From the NCBI GenBank assembly GCA_015350385.1, contig WNKI01000005.1:634266-698265 (forward strand): a stretch of 64,000 nt of DNA, given 5' to 3'. The DNA comes from Aculops lycopersici. Taxonomy: Eukaryota > Arthropoda > Arachnida > Trombidiformes > Eriophyidae. Positions 10,794 to 19,939 of the stretch are shown here, piece after piece. Each line of letters opens with the position of its first letter. Position 1 is the stretch's first letter. The notes below the pieces were generated by a model. The model worked only from the letters and a program-made list of their open reading frames with translations. It made no database searches and was not told where the DNA came from. A program made the translations under genes and the position numbers.

Positions 10794-11261
10794 ATGTCGA
10801 GCGCACTCGTAGTCCCAGAAAAGTTTCAACACATTCTTCGTGTTATGTCGACCAATATTGACGGTCGCAAGAAAGTCACTTACGCCCTAACAGCCATCAA
10901 GGGTTGTGGTCGCCGATTTGCTTCGTTGGTTTGCAAGAAGGCCGATGTCGATCCAAACAAGAGGGCTGGTGAATTGTCAGAAGAGGAGATCGACAAATTG
11001 GTCACAATCTTGACCAACCCACTCCAATACAAGATACCCATTTGGTTTCTGAACAGACAGCGCGACCTAAAGGATGGCAAGAACTCGCAAGTTGTTGCCA
11101 ACGTTTTGGAAGTCAAGCTACGTGAGGACCTAGAAATCCTCAAGAAAATCCGTGCCCATCGTGGCCTCCGTCACTACTGGGGTCTTAGAGTTCGCGGTCA
11201 GCACACAAAGACTACAGGTAGACGTGGAAGAACTGTCGGTGTGTCCAAGAAAAAGGCGTAG
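10794..11261 (+). CDS. RpS18: Ribosomal protein S18 (uS13)
   Basis: A 155-residue cytosolic small-subunit protein, close to the 152 residues normal for animals and co-linear throughout. Landmarks are FQHILRVMSTNIDGRKK at the N-terminus, ALTAIKGCGRRFA, the helical segment ending IPIWFLNRQRD, and the basic C-terminal RGQHTKTTGRRGRTVGVSKK, which reaches the decoding region and contacts tRNA. It sits in the 40S head. Single exon, whereas most animals interrupt this gene, in line with general intron loss here. An AAT triplet run follows the stop and may include the poly(A) signal region. Fully intact. Confidence 0.97.
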   Translation: MSSALVVPEKFQHILRVMSTNIDGRKKVTYALTAIKGCGRRFASLVCKKADVDPNKRAGELSEEEIDKLVTILTNPLQYKIPIWFLNRQRDLKDGKNSQVVANVLEVKLREDLEILKKIRAHRGLRHYWGLRVRGQHTKTTGRRGRTVGVSKKKA

Positions 11262-11405
11262 ATTATAACAATAATAATAATAATAATGATACAAAAATAA
11301 TCAATGATATTGAAGATGATTACAATCATCATCAAGCTCAATTTGATAGCTCAGGCATTGAATCAATTCAAACAATTTGATTTATTTCGATATCCTTCAC
11401 ACCAA

Positions 11406-14400
11406 TTACAGGTACTCAAAGTCCACGAGGAAGGTTCGGATCTGTCGAGGCGCCAGCTTGATGGCTGTGGGCTTTGTATTTGACTGGCAAATGTCCGCCA
11501 TGTTGACTTCCTCCGTCCAATTGAGTCTCCTCGTTTCTCCTGACAACGAGAATCGAACATCGGCGCCCAGCCTCAACTCCTCCATTGAAACAATGCGAAT
11601 CTTCTTGATCAAATACTCAATGTCAACCTCGACACTTGGTCTCAGCCGATCAACACAATTGTCGTCGGAAGCTCCCGACTCGTAGAAGTCGCTTGTTGTT
11701 TTGTAATATTCGTACAAACTATGGTAACTCTCGAGGTCTGGAAAGGGGTGCAAAGTTAGCGGGTTGTCTAGATTTTCCAACCGAATCAGAATGGAGTTGT
11801 TCCTAATGTTCCATGGCTGCAAAGTCAAAAGGTGGACGTTGTTTGGTAGTGTTGCATTGATCATTGTGAAGTCGGTTTTGATCCTCGGTCCCTCGCTCGC
11901 AATCATGTCAACAAACTCGCTAGCCGAGACACGCAATCTATCGAAGGTGAGCACTGGCCTAAGCGCAAACTTGACCGCCTCTTGCCTGAGCTCGTTGTAA
12001 ATTCTATCATGCACAACATAGGTCTTGGTGGTGATGGCATTGTGATTTTTTGTTGTCTTATTCAACTTGTTTGTAGCGTACTGCTTCTCGTAGTGCAGAT
12101 TTGCCCTTGGTGTGGCCGGAAGTTCAAACAATTGAGGCTTTCCGTCGGTCAAGGTGTTGGTCTCCTCGTTGCTCGCACCAGTTGAGCCACCTGTTGTTGA
12201 GGCGAGATCCTCTTGGAATTTTAGAAACAATCTGTGGCGTCCCCTCGTAACCAGACCTCGGCCGTCCTCTCCCGGTTCGTTGAGTGGCTCCTCCACTCCC
12301 CAGTGATCATCTTTGAGGTGTCGCCGATGGACCAGCAGCTCCATTTGTCCCTCGTGCAAACTGGTGCCCGCCTGCGACCTATCCACTAAAATAGCCACTG
12401 CGTCCACTGAGCTCTTTCTTGTTCTATTTAGTCGATTGTCGATGTCTCGGAGCATAATGGTCGAAACAACCGGAAAGAAGGAGCCACCAAGTTGCTCTGG
12501 CTCGCTGTTGCGAAACTTGTGCCTGGTGAGCAATTGGCGGCCATTGGAATCGGTCAAGAAGGCCCCTTTATTCGAGAGGGAGGTTATGTAGCGCGAGACA
12601 ACTTCGCGACCAACATTGCCGAGCGTTGGAATGGGACCTACGACATAGTCGAACTCAATGTAATTCTTTTTTGCGTCCACTCGGATAGTTTGCCATATCC
12701 AATCGGCCCACTTTTGGTGAATCTCGATCAAGGCTCCGTTTTTGCGCTTAAACATCTTGTAGGAAGTGGGCCGATCCAATAGGTATGGATCTGTGGTGTT
12801 TGGCCGAAAGATATAGGCTCCCGGTTGGGCCCACTCGTTTGCCGGAAAGTACCAGCCAAACTTTTGGGTTATATTGAGGACGCTTCCATCTCTAACTCGC
12901 TTTAAGCCAACAATCATTCCGGTGACAGTATCAAACTTGACCACAACCCGATCGGCGTTGCTCTTTTGTTGGCTGATTGACCGCTGAGTGATTCCCTCCG
13001 AATCGAAGGGCTCAGCGTTCCGCTTAGCTCTACCCTCTTGATTTTCATCGCCTGAGTTTAGATTAAAGTACTCATATTGATCTCCGGCAGCGGCATTAGC
13101 AGCATGAGCAAGAGATGATCTTATTTTCCTTTGACCTTGAATCTCATTAGTCCCGTTTTCAAACTCACTCTTCTCAATTTCATCGCTCTCATCTAGTAAA
13201 TCCTCAGTGTTGTTGTCCTCAATGATGAAGCTAGTGTAACCTAAGGCTGGGATATTGGCATAGAATAGGATCTCGTAATTTGTGATAGACTGTCTGAATG
13301 GTAGCGAGCCAACGCCACGCGGAACCGAAACTCGAATCAACTTCATCGTTTCGTTTGTGCTTAAGTGAATCACTTTGACCTTCTTGAGATCGCATCGCCA
13401 ATTACAAGGTAACCTAATGTCGTGCTGACTCACTAATCTCTCCAAGGGATTGTACACCGTTAAGAGGACACCTTTTGTCACCAACTCGGCAGGTAGAGTT
13501 CTGACAGTTCTGGACATCATACGACTTGTGGGCGAGTCAACAGGTTGCTTTGGATGAACCTCCAAGAGCTTGAAGTTGCTTGGATCAACCTCCGATTCCA
13601 AAGCATCGCATTGACTTATGTTCAGTAGTGGACAAAACATTGTTTCCTCCAGGTAAATTGCATCTAGATTGTACTGCTTACCAATCTCTTCAAGCTGCTC
13701 AAGTTTCTTCGGCTTCTTAATGCTTGCATTCAATTCAATCCGACGAATGTCGCCAATAAATTTGGCACACACTCCACTAGCATCCGAAGCTCGTCTTATG
13801 TAATCATCGTTAACATGTTGCTTTTCCGTACCTGTAACCGCATCGTGATGTTGCATATCACTGAGCACCTCCCAAAGTTTAAACAGACACTTGGCCTCGT
13901 GATCCTCCACTGACTTAGTCCAAGATTCTTCAGCAGCAACCGGTTGATTCTGTTTGTCGATCAAATTGGCTAGTGAAACCATTCGAGTGATAGGCAATAG
14001 TCTTGTTAGCTCACGTTCAACTCGTTTCGTCGAGGGACGACTTGAGAAGTAACCTGACCACCAAACTGATGAACTGCTAGCATAGGGCATGAAGTCATTG
14101 TACTTCTCGGGCAACTTAATTTTCGAATCTTTGATTGAATTGAACACCGAGTATTGGTAGCAACTTGGGGTTGAATAGAAGATATTCAAATGGGGAGCAT
14201 GTTGTTTCACGTACTTGATAAGCTTATCAAAAGCTCTGAAGTTTTGGTTTGCTGCTGTGTATTGGAAGTCGCCACCGACAGGAATTTGAACGTGATTTGT
14301 AAGCTTGGCCTTGGCATATTTTTCAATGAATTCAATGTATTGCTTGCCCTTTTGATCCATGTTATACTCATAGGAATCCTTATTGTCAACAAGCTGATCG

Positions 14401-15227
14401 TCTTTACATAGAGCATCAAAGCAAAAGCCAATCGGAGAATCGTAACCATCCCTGAAGATGCTTGTAAATATACTACCCGAATCGCCGCTCAATACACGAT
14501 CTCCATGCCAAATCAAATCCAAACTCTTATTCAACGTCCTCTCATTCTTGTCATCCTGACTAATTCGAGTAAAATGCATTCCATCAAAACCAAACTGGGC
14601 AAACAATGAGGCTTGCTCGTTGGTGTGGCCAAAGGGATCAATTTGCCAGCCAACCTTTGGATGTCCGCACACACCAAATGTTTGGTTCAAAAATCTTAGA
14701 CCCAATGTCATTTGCTCGATGGTTGACCTGTAGGTCACCGTTGCCTCATCATTCATACACCAGCCACCATTTATAAACTCCAATCTACCTTCGTTAACCA
14801 ACATCTTGACCGCCTCTCTCATTGGCTCATCTTGATCGCGCCACCACTTTGTGAAAAAGGACATTTCAACGTAAATGAAACGCTTGCTTTTGTCCATCAA
14901 TAGCTCAGGTATCACTGAGTCCAGAATAAACTGGACACCAGCTCCACTAAACTCCTTCTTGGTGCCATAAAAGTATTGGTCCACAGTTTTAAGCCAGCCA
15001 ACGTCATCGTGAGTATGAGCGATAAGGTGCACGTTAATCTTGTCGGACCTCACCGGAGGACAAGAATTGTAACCACATTGATGCTTGCTATCATTTAGCT
15101 CGCCACTTCTTGCACTTCCTATTCTAGCTAGATCTTCAAATGAACTTGAAGAGACTATTGTCGTCGTAATGGTCGCTAGCGACGCAAGCAAAAAGGATAA
15201 TGCTGTTAAATTTGCAATTAAATTCAT
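11406..15227 (-). CDS. MAN2B1: Lysosomal alpha-mannosidase (GH38)
   Basis: A 1273-residue glycoside hydrolase family 38 enzyme that removes alpha-linked mannose from N-glycans in lysosomes. A signal peptide covers about the first 28 residues. The zinc-site motif HTHDDVGWLKTVDQY and the nucleophile motif QIDPFGHTNEQ (Asp near residue 196) are intact, as is HHDAVTGTEKQHV. There are several N-glycosylation sequons. It is about 260 residues longer than human MAN2B1. Part of the excess is an acidic, low-complexity insert at roughly residues 665-755 that contains RAKR, a furin-like site; another lies near the C-terminal third (a Thr/Gly-rich run). TTTATT at 11381-11386 is a poly(A) signal on this strand, 20 nt past the stop. 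Single exon. Confidence 0.93.
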   Translation of the reverse strand: MNLIANLTALSFLLASLATITTTIVSSSSFEDLARIGSARSGELNDSKHQCGYNSCPPVRSDKINVHLIAHTHDDVGWLKTVDQYFYGTKKEFSGAGVQFILDSVIPELLMDKSKRFIYVEMSFFTKWWRDQDEPMREAVKMLVNEGRLEFINGGWCMNDEATVTYRSTIEQMTLGLRFLNQTFGVCGHPKVGWQIDPFGHTNEQASLFAQFGFDGMHFTRISQDDKNERTLNKSLDLIWHGDRVLSGDSGSIFTSIFRDGYDSPIGFCFDALCKDDQLVDNKDSYEYNMDQKGKQYIEFIEKYAKAKLTNHVQIPVGGDFQYTAANQNFRAFDKLIKYVKQHAPHLNIFYSTPSCYQYSVFNSIKDSKIKLPEKYNDFMPYASSSSVWWSGYFSSRPSTKRVERELTRLLPITRMVSLANLIDKQNQPVAAEESWTKSVEDHEAKCLFKLWEVLSDMQHHDAVTGTEKQHVNDDYIRRASDASGVCAKFIGDIRRIELNASIKKPKKLEQLEEIGKQYNLDAIYLEETMFCPLLNISQCDALESEVDPSNFKLLEVHPKQPVDSPTSRMMSRTVRTLPAELVTKGVLLTVYNPLERLVSQHDIRLPCNWRCDLKKVKVIHLSTNETMKLIRVSVPRGVGSLPFRQSITNYEILFYANIPALGYTSFIIEDNNTEDLLDESDEIEKSEFENGTNEIQGQRKIRSSLAHAANAAAGDQYEYFNLNSGDENQEGRAKRNAEPFDSEGITQRSISQQKSNADRVVVKFDTVTGMIVGLKRVRDGSVLNITQKFGWYFPANEWAQPGAYIFRPNTTDPYLLDRPTSYKMFKRKNGALIEIHQKWADWIWQTIRVDAKKNYIEFDYVVGPIPTLGNVGREVVSRYITSLSNKGAFLTDSNGRQLLTRHKFRNSEPEQLGGSFFPVVSTIMLRDIDNRLNRTRKSSVDAVAILVDRSQAGTSLHEGQMELLVHRRHLKDDHWGVEEPLNEPGEDGRGLVTRGRHRLFLKFQEDLASTTGGSTGASNEETNTLTDGKPQLFELPATPRANLHYEKQYATNKLNKTTKNHNAITTKTYVVHDRIYNELRQEAVKFALRPVLTFDRLRVSASEFVDMIASEGPRIKTDFTMINATLPNNVHLLTLQPWNIRNNSILIRLENLDNPLTLHPFPDLESYHSLYEYYKTTSDFYESGASDDNCVDRLRPSVEVDIEYLIKKIRIVSMEELRLGADVRFSLSGETRRLNWTEEVNMADICQSNTKPTAIKLAPRQIRTFLVDFEYL

Positions 15228-16498
15228 CTCGAATGCTCTCTACTAATGTTTCGTTCGTTCAACTACTGTCTATGTTACAACAGGTGTCTTGCGGTGTCTA
15301 AAGTTTCAACAGCCTCTCAAGAGTCTCAATGAGTGTAGCAAACAACGATGAGCTTCCTCATCGACCACTTGTTGCGCTTTGAACTCAATCTGACTCTCAG
15401 ATTATGGCTAATCTAATCTAACAGGAGCGAAAACTCTCATCCTCGCTAACTGGACACTTTTTACCTGATGTAATCGGATTCAATATTAGCGAGCGGGAAA
15501 CTAGTCCCTTTGTTATTGTTTGTTGATGTTTCCAATTTCGACTTTCCACTGTCTACATTGAAACATTGCATGGAGTCGCCATGAGTGATGTATTACAAGC
15601 GACAACTAGAGATAGATATCCAGATCATTTCAGTATCTCGATGGTAGCCTCGAGCGCCAACATCTAGCAATCTAGTTGCTTATGGTGGCGGTGGAAAAAG
15701 ACCGTCGCCTGATCGCCCATAAATCGCTCAGTTTTGGTCTGCAGTTCCAGCGACTTGTTTGCATTTGGCAGCGGTGGCCAGGGTACTATAATCAACAATA
15801 AATACGATAAATATGATTACAAGTGGCCGAATGTACTACGCGTCGACTGTCAAATCATCATTGATGAAATCTAATCGCTAGAGTTCCATGATCTTGGCAA
15901 GCAGCAGGACCAGTGGCGACGGTGACAGCGGCGGCCGCGAGTCTGCGGGACTGCCACTCCCAAGATTCCTGCAAGTCTGCTTGCTCGCACACAAAACACG
16001 AATGAATATCGGAGAACGTGCAGTTATCCCATTGGCTGTGTGTTAACGAGTGGCTCGCCCGCTGCAACCTGCAGGAGCAGGGGTAGCCAGATCACAAGGA
16101 GTGAATGGAGTTTCCTCATTACTACTGTAGTTTTTCCACCGGGTAGTACCTTCCGATCGTGTCGTTGTGAAAAAATATCCCACTAGGCATGAACTCCACT
16201 GGCACAAAACAACCAATGAGCGATAAAATGACTGACTGGCTTACCGAGTAACTTTGTTATATTGACACGAATTATCAATTTGACATTTTAGCTACCCTCT
16301 CTTGTCCTTGGCAACTTAATATACTTAACTCTTTATTGGTCCTGTATCTATATATTGAAAATTATTTAGCACCTGTGATTTGTAGCGTTGGATGTTGTAT
16401 TTGAGTCATCCAAATTTTGCTTAGCAAGAAGGAGGTTGAAGTCGGTTGATATTTATATTATAGCTAAAAACAAAACTCGGAAATCACCAAGAAACAAG
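15228..16498. promoter_or_regulatory. Divergent region MAN2B1/ALIX
   Basis: About 1.27 kb between outward-reading genes. No supported ORF; the frames near 15860-16070 are short and compositionally biased. It presumably contains both promoters and 5' UTRs. In-frame codons extend the ALIX ORF back to 16388 but without an ATG that matches the family. Confidence 0.4.
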
Positions 16499-18970
16499 AT
16501 GACTCAATTTATTGCGGTTCCTTTAAAGAAGACGTCGGATGTTGATATGGTAAAACCACTGAGGCAGCTGATCTCAACTTATTATGGCGAAGAGGAGAAG
16601 AAATACGCGGATTCATTTGAGCAATTGAACAAGTTAAGAAAAGATGCAACCTTCAAGGGAATTGAGGGAAGATCAACAACAACCTTGACAGCATTGCAAA
16701 GGTATTATGATCAATTGAAGTTATTTGCATCCAAGTGTCCCATTGACGAAGTGCCAATCAATTTCAAGTGGAAGGATGCTTTCGATAGATCGAGCTACAG
16801 CTTCTTGAGTGGCTCAAGTTCTCTCATTATCCAATCCCTTGCCTATGAGAGGGTTTGTGTTCTATTCAACTTGGCAGCTTGCTATTCAGATATAGCTGCT
16901 ACAGCATTGAATGAGGATGTTCACAATGAGCACGCCCTCCAATTGGCGGCCAAGAATTTCCAATTGGCATCAGGTATCTTTTATGCATTGAAATCGGACG
17001 CTCCGGCTGCCCTGGGCCAAAGAACCCCGGGTCCAGATTTGAATCCTAGCATCTTGGACATCCTCCACTACTTAATGCTGGCCCAAGCTCAAGAGTCTAT
17101 ATTTGTAAAGGCGGCAGCAAATAACATGTCCGGAGCTAGTTTGGCAAAGTTGTCGGCGCAATGTAGCGACTACTACGCCGAATGTTACAAGCTAATCCAA
17201 ATAGTCAAGTCCATTTGGCCGGACAAGGATTGGTTCAATCAGATTCATGCTAAGCATTTGGCATACATTGCAATCAGCGACTTTTATCAATCCTCGGTTG
17301 CAGGTGCAGCAAGCAAATTTGGCGAAGAGATCGCTTGGTTGAATCATGCTATAGAAAACTTTAAACAAGCTGAAACAAAGGCAACCATTGGAGAGTTTTT
17401 ACAAATCTTCCAAAAGAAGATAACCAAGCGCCAAGAGGAGGCTATAAAGGAGAACGACTTTATTTACCACTCTCGAGTACCAGAGTATCGTCTATTGGAC
17501 AGCGTTGAGCGTTTCTCTCTCGTCAAGCCGGCAGCAATTCCATCTAAATTTATTCCCGAGAGTGGGGATCTATTTGACGGATTGTTGCCTCTGAGAGTTC
17601 AACAAGCTTGGCAAAAGTTGGAGGCCAGGAAGCTAGAGATCACTAGCTCGGAAATTGCCGGCCTTCAAGAGGCAACTACAACATTGAACGGCATTTTAGC
17701 CTCCCTCAATTTACCTGCCTCGATCGAGGATGCGCCAGGTGTTGATCTACCCCAATCCCTTCAGGACAAGTCCAAGTATGTTCGTCAGAAAGGAGGAATC
17801 GCAAATGTGAGCAAGCTAATAAATGAATTGCCTGAGCTATTGAAGAGGAACACCGAGATTCTGGATGAGATTGATCAATCGATTAGAAACGAAGAGAAAC
17901 GCGATGATGCTGAGAGACAAAAGTTTGGTAAGGACAAGTGGACCAGAACTCCATCGACCACCCTGAACAAAGCATGGAAGGACTACGTGGAAAAGTATCG
18001 CAACATTATAAGAACTGCAACTGCAGCCGACGAGAAAGTTAAGGAGAAGTTCCGCAACCATGAGAGGGAAATTGCATTGCTATCAAGCGATTCCAAGGAG
18101 GCCATAGCTCAGGCTATCCCGTCCGGTTATCAAGGTGGCAACAATTACTCTAATGCGCCATGTGTACAAAAATTGAGACAATTAATGCAAGAGGTAAACC
18201 AATTGAAGAGCACACGTGAGGATTTGGAGAATAGATTCAAGAATGTCGACTTTGAGTCGCTAAAGAATAGTTTTTTGGAGACTGTAAACAATGAGGGCTC
18301 GTTCAATGATACAGCAATGATTGCCGAGGCTCTGGGATCAGTATTTGGACCGTTACAAAAGGAGGCTCGTGAGAGCAAGGAGAAACAGGAGACTTTAGTG
18401 AAGGAGATTAGGATTGGCAATGAGGATTTTGTTGAGCTAAAAGGCGGCGCCCAATCTTCCGCTTCGGAGAGGGACCAATTCTTTAGTCGCCTAGCTGCAG
18501 CTCACGATTCCTTCAACGACCTGTTGCGCCATCTCCAAGAGGGAACCAAATTCTACAATGACCTTACGCAATTACTGGTCACCTTGCAAGCTAAGGTGGA
18601 TGACTACTGCTACGCTCGTAAGACAGAGCTCGAGGAGCTTGTCAAGACTCTCGATCCCAGTGGCACCAAGTCAGCACCAGCAGCCACCCATGCCGAGCCC
18701 GCTGCACCCCCGTCAGCCGCTCCACAGCCGGCAGCGCCCCAGCAACCTCAAGGCTACATGCCCTACTATCCGCCGCCTCCATTACCCAATATGCCCTACA
18801 ATCCCTATGCAACCTATCATCCAGGCCAGCAGTATCCAATGCCACAGGGTGCCTTCTACGGTTACCCGCCTCAGCAACCGGGTGGCGGGGCGCCGCCAAC
18901 CGGATATCCGCCATACAATCCCTACCACACGATGCCTAATCCGAACACTTCCGGTCAGCAGAAGCCTTAG
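16499..18970 (+). CDS. PDCD6IP: ALIX / programmed cell death 6-interacting protein
   Basis: An 823-residue ESCRT accessory protein that links ESCRT-III (CHMP4) to cargo and membranes in multivesicular body formation, cytokinesis and membrane repair. The ATG at 16499 gives MTQFIAVPLKKT, as in animal ALIX; codons before it are non-conserved. The order is a Bro1 domain (about residues 3-380, with LAYERVCVLFNLAACYSDIA), a coiled V domain (about 385-720) and a proline-rich tail (about 735-823) rich in PYYPPPP, YPP and PQQP motifs for UEV, SH3 and ALG-2-type partners. Length is close to the family norm (about 870). Poly(A) signal AATAAA at 19105-19110. Single exon, intact. It converges with an unknown secreted-protein gene. 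Confidence 0.93.
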   Translation: MTQFIAVPLKKTSDVDMVKPLRQLISTYYGEEEKKYADSFEQLNKLRKDATFKGIEGRSTTTLTALQRYYDQLKLFASKCPIDEVPINFKWKDAFDRSSYSFLSGSSSLIIQSLAYERVCVLFNLAACYSDIAATALNEDVHNEHALQLAAKNFQLASGIFYALKSDAPAALGQRTPGPDLNPSILDILHYLMLAQAQESIFVKAAANNMSGASLAKLSAQCSDYYAECYKLIQIVKSIWPDKDWFNQIHAKHLAYIAISDFYQSSVAGAASKFGEEIAWLNHAIENFKQAETKATIGEFLQIFQKKITKRQEEAIKENDFIYHSRVPEYRLLDSVERFSLVKPAAIPSKFIPESGDLFDGLLPLRVQQAWQKLEARKLEITSSEIAGLQEATTTLNGILASLNLPASIEDAPGVDLPQSLQDKSKYVRQKGGIANVSKLINELPELLKRNTEILDEIDQSIRNEEKRDDAERQKFGKDKWTRTPSTTLNKAWKDYVEKYRNIIRTATAADEKVKEKFRNHEREIALLSSDSKEAIAQAIPSGYQGGNNYSNAPCVQKLRQLMQEVNQLKSTREDLENRFKNVDFESLKNSFLETVNNEGSFNDTAMIAEALGSVFGPLQKEARESKEKQETLVKEIRIGNEDFVELKGGAQSSASERDQFFSRLAAAHDSFNDLLRHLQEGTKFYNDLTQLLVTLQAKVDDYCYARKTELEELVKTLDPSGTKSAPAATHAEPAAPPSAAPQPAAPQQPQGYMPYYPPPPLPNMPYNPYATYHPGQQYPMPQGAFYGYPPQQPGGGAPPTGYPPYNPYHTMPNPNTSGQQKP

Positions 18971-19213
18971 TGTGGCGATCACTGTACCAGACCATCCCCT
19001 TGAAAACGAACAACTCAATCATCAATTACTCTGTTATGTGATTACAAAGCAAAGTTTCGTTAAACAATCTAAGAAACTTCTACGATTCAAGATGTAAAAA
19101 ACTGAATAAAATAATTCAACAGTTCCACTGTTACTCAATATAATCATTGTTTCACCTAATAATATTGGTAATGATTGATCTATTTGCGTGTTCCAAGATT
19201 TTCGACGATTATG

Positions 19214-19939
19214 TCATACAAGCAACTTGACATCTTTAAGGCTTGTCTCTAGCGCCTCGCCCTCAAGTCTGGTGCATAGAATGATAAAACTTTCAAGCAT
19301 AAATAGATTCATATTGTTCTGGTGAACCATATGAGCCATGTGTAAGCTATTGACCCGCGAGAATGTCGCCTTCACCTGGTCGATGGTGGCCAAATCTTGG
19401 CTCTCCAGTCGGCTTCCAATTTCCTTGCGCTTTTCAATCAAACCCTGGCAATACTTGACCACCCTAGACGAAACGCGACTTTTCGATTGTCCATACCACT
19501 GGTTGATTTTATCTTGAGAGACCAAATGGAGACCCAAGTAGGACAAGAGCATTGGCTTGCTGGTAGATTGGATATTCAAACTTCTGAAGTACTTATCGTA
19601 ATCCTCCAGAAACATTGCAGCAGTTTTGGTGCTAATCAAGTTCATCATTCTGGTTAGATCAGATCCCGGGGCCACAACGTCCACTCGCTGCCCCTTGATC
19701 ATCTTCTCATACTTAGACTTGAGTTCCTTCAACTTCTCGTCAGCCTCCAGTCTCTCAGTCAGCTCCTTGCTCAACTGGAACATCGAATCTCTCATGGATT
19801 TAGTATCATCCAAAGCGTCATTTCTCCATATCATTTTATCACTAACCCTAGAAAACTCAGTACTCGAGGCCAATTGGACGGCCAGAGTGGCTAGCACGCC
19901 TATCGCGACCAAAGTTGACGTAAAACTTGCAATCATCAT
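19214..19939 (-). CDS. Secreted protein of unknown function
   Basis: A 241-residue ORF with an ATG (two in tandem) and a clear signal peptide (about residues 1-26, TLVAIGVLATLAVQLASS). The mature part is alpha-helical and charged, with a heptad-like stretch at about residues 45-90 (SKELTERLEADEKLKELKSK) and only two cysteines, CQG near residue 165 and CTR near the C-terminus. No catalytic motif or family is recognised. It could be an extracellular or salivary protein, but that is a guess. It is tail-to-tail with ALIX, 243 bp apart. Continuous length, signal peptide and normal codon content make it a likely real gene. Confidence 0.7.
   Translation of the reverse strand: MMIASFTSTLVAIGVLATLAVQLASSTEFSRVSDKMIWRNDALDDTKSMRDSMFQLSKELTERLEADEKLKELKSKYEKMIKGQRVDVVAPGSDLTRMMNLISTKTAAMFLEDYDKYFRSLNIQSTSKPMLLSYLGLHLVSQDKINQWYGQSKSRVSSRVVKYCQGLIEKRKEIGSRLESQDLATIDQVKATFSRVNSLHMAHMVHQNNMNLFMLESFIILCTRLEGEALETSLKDVKLLV

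Noticed and set aside
18558..19097. 179-codon frame overlapping the ALIX proline-rich tail
   Set aside because: Shadow of a low-complexity coding region; ALIX in its own frame matches the family.
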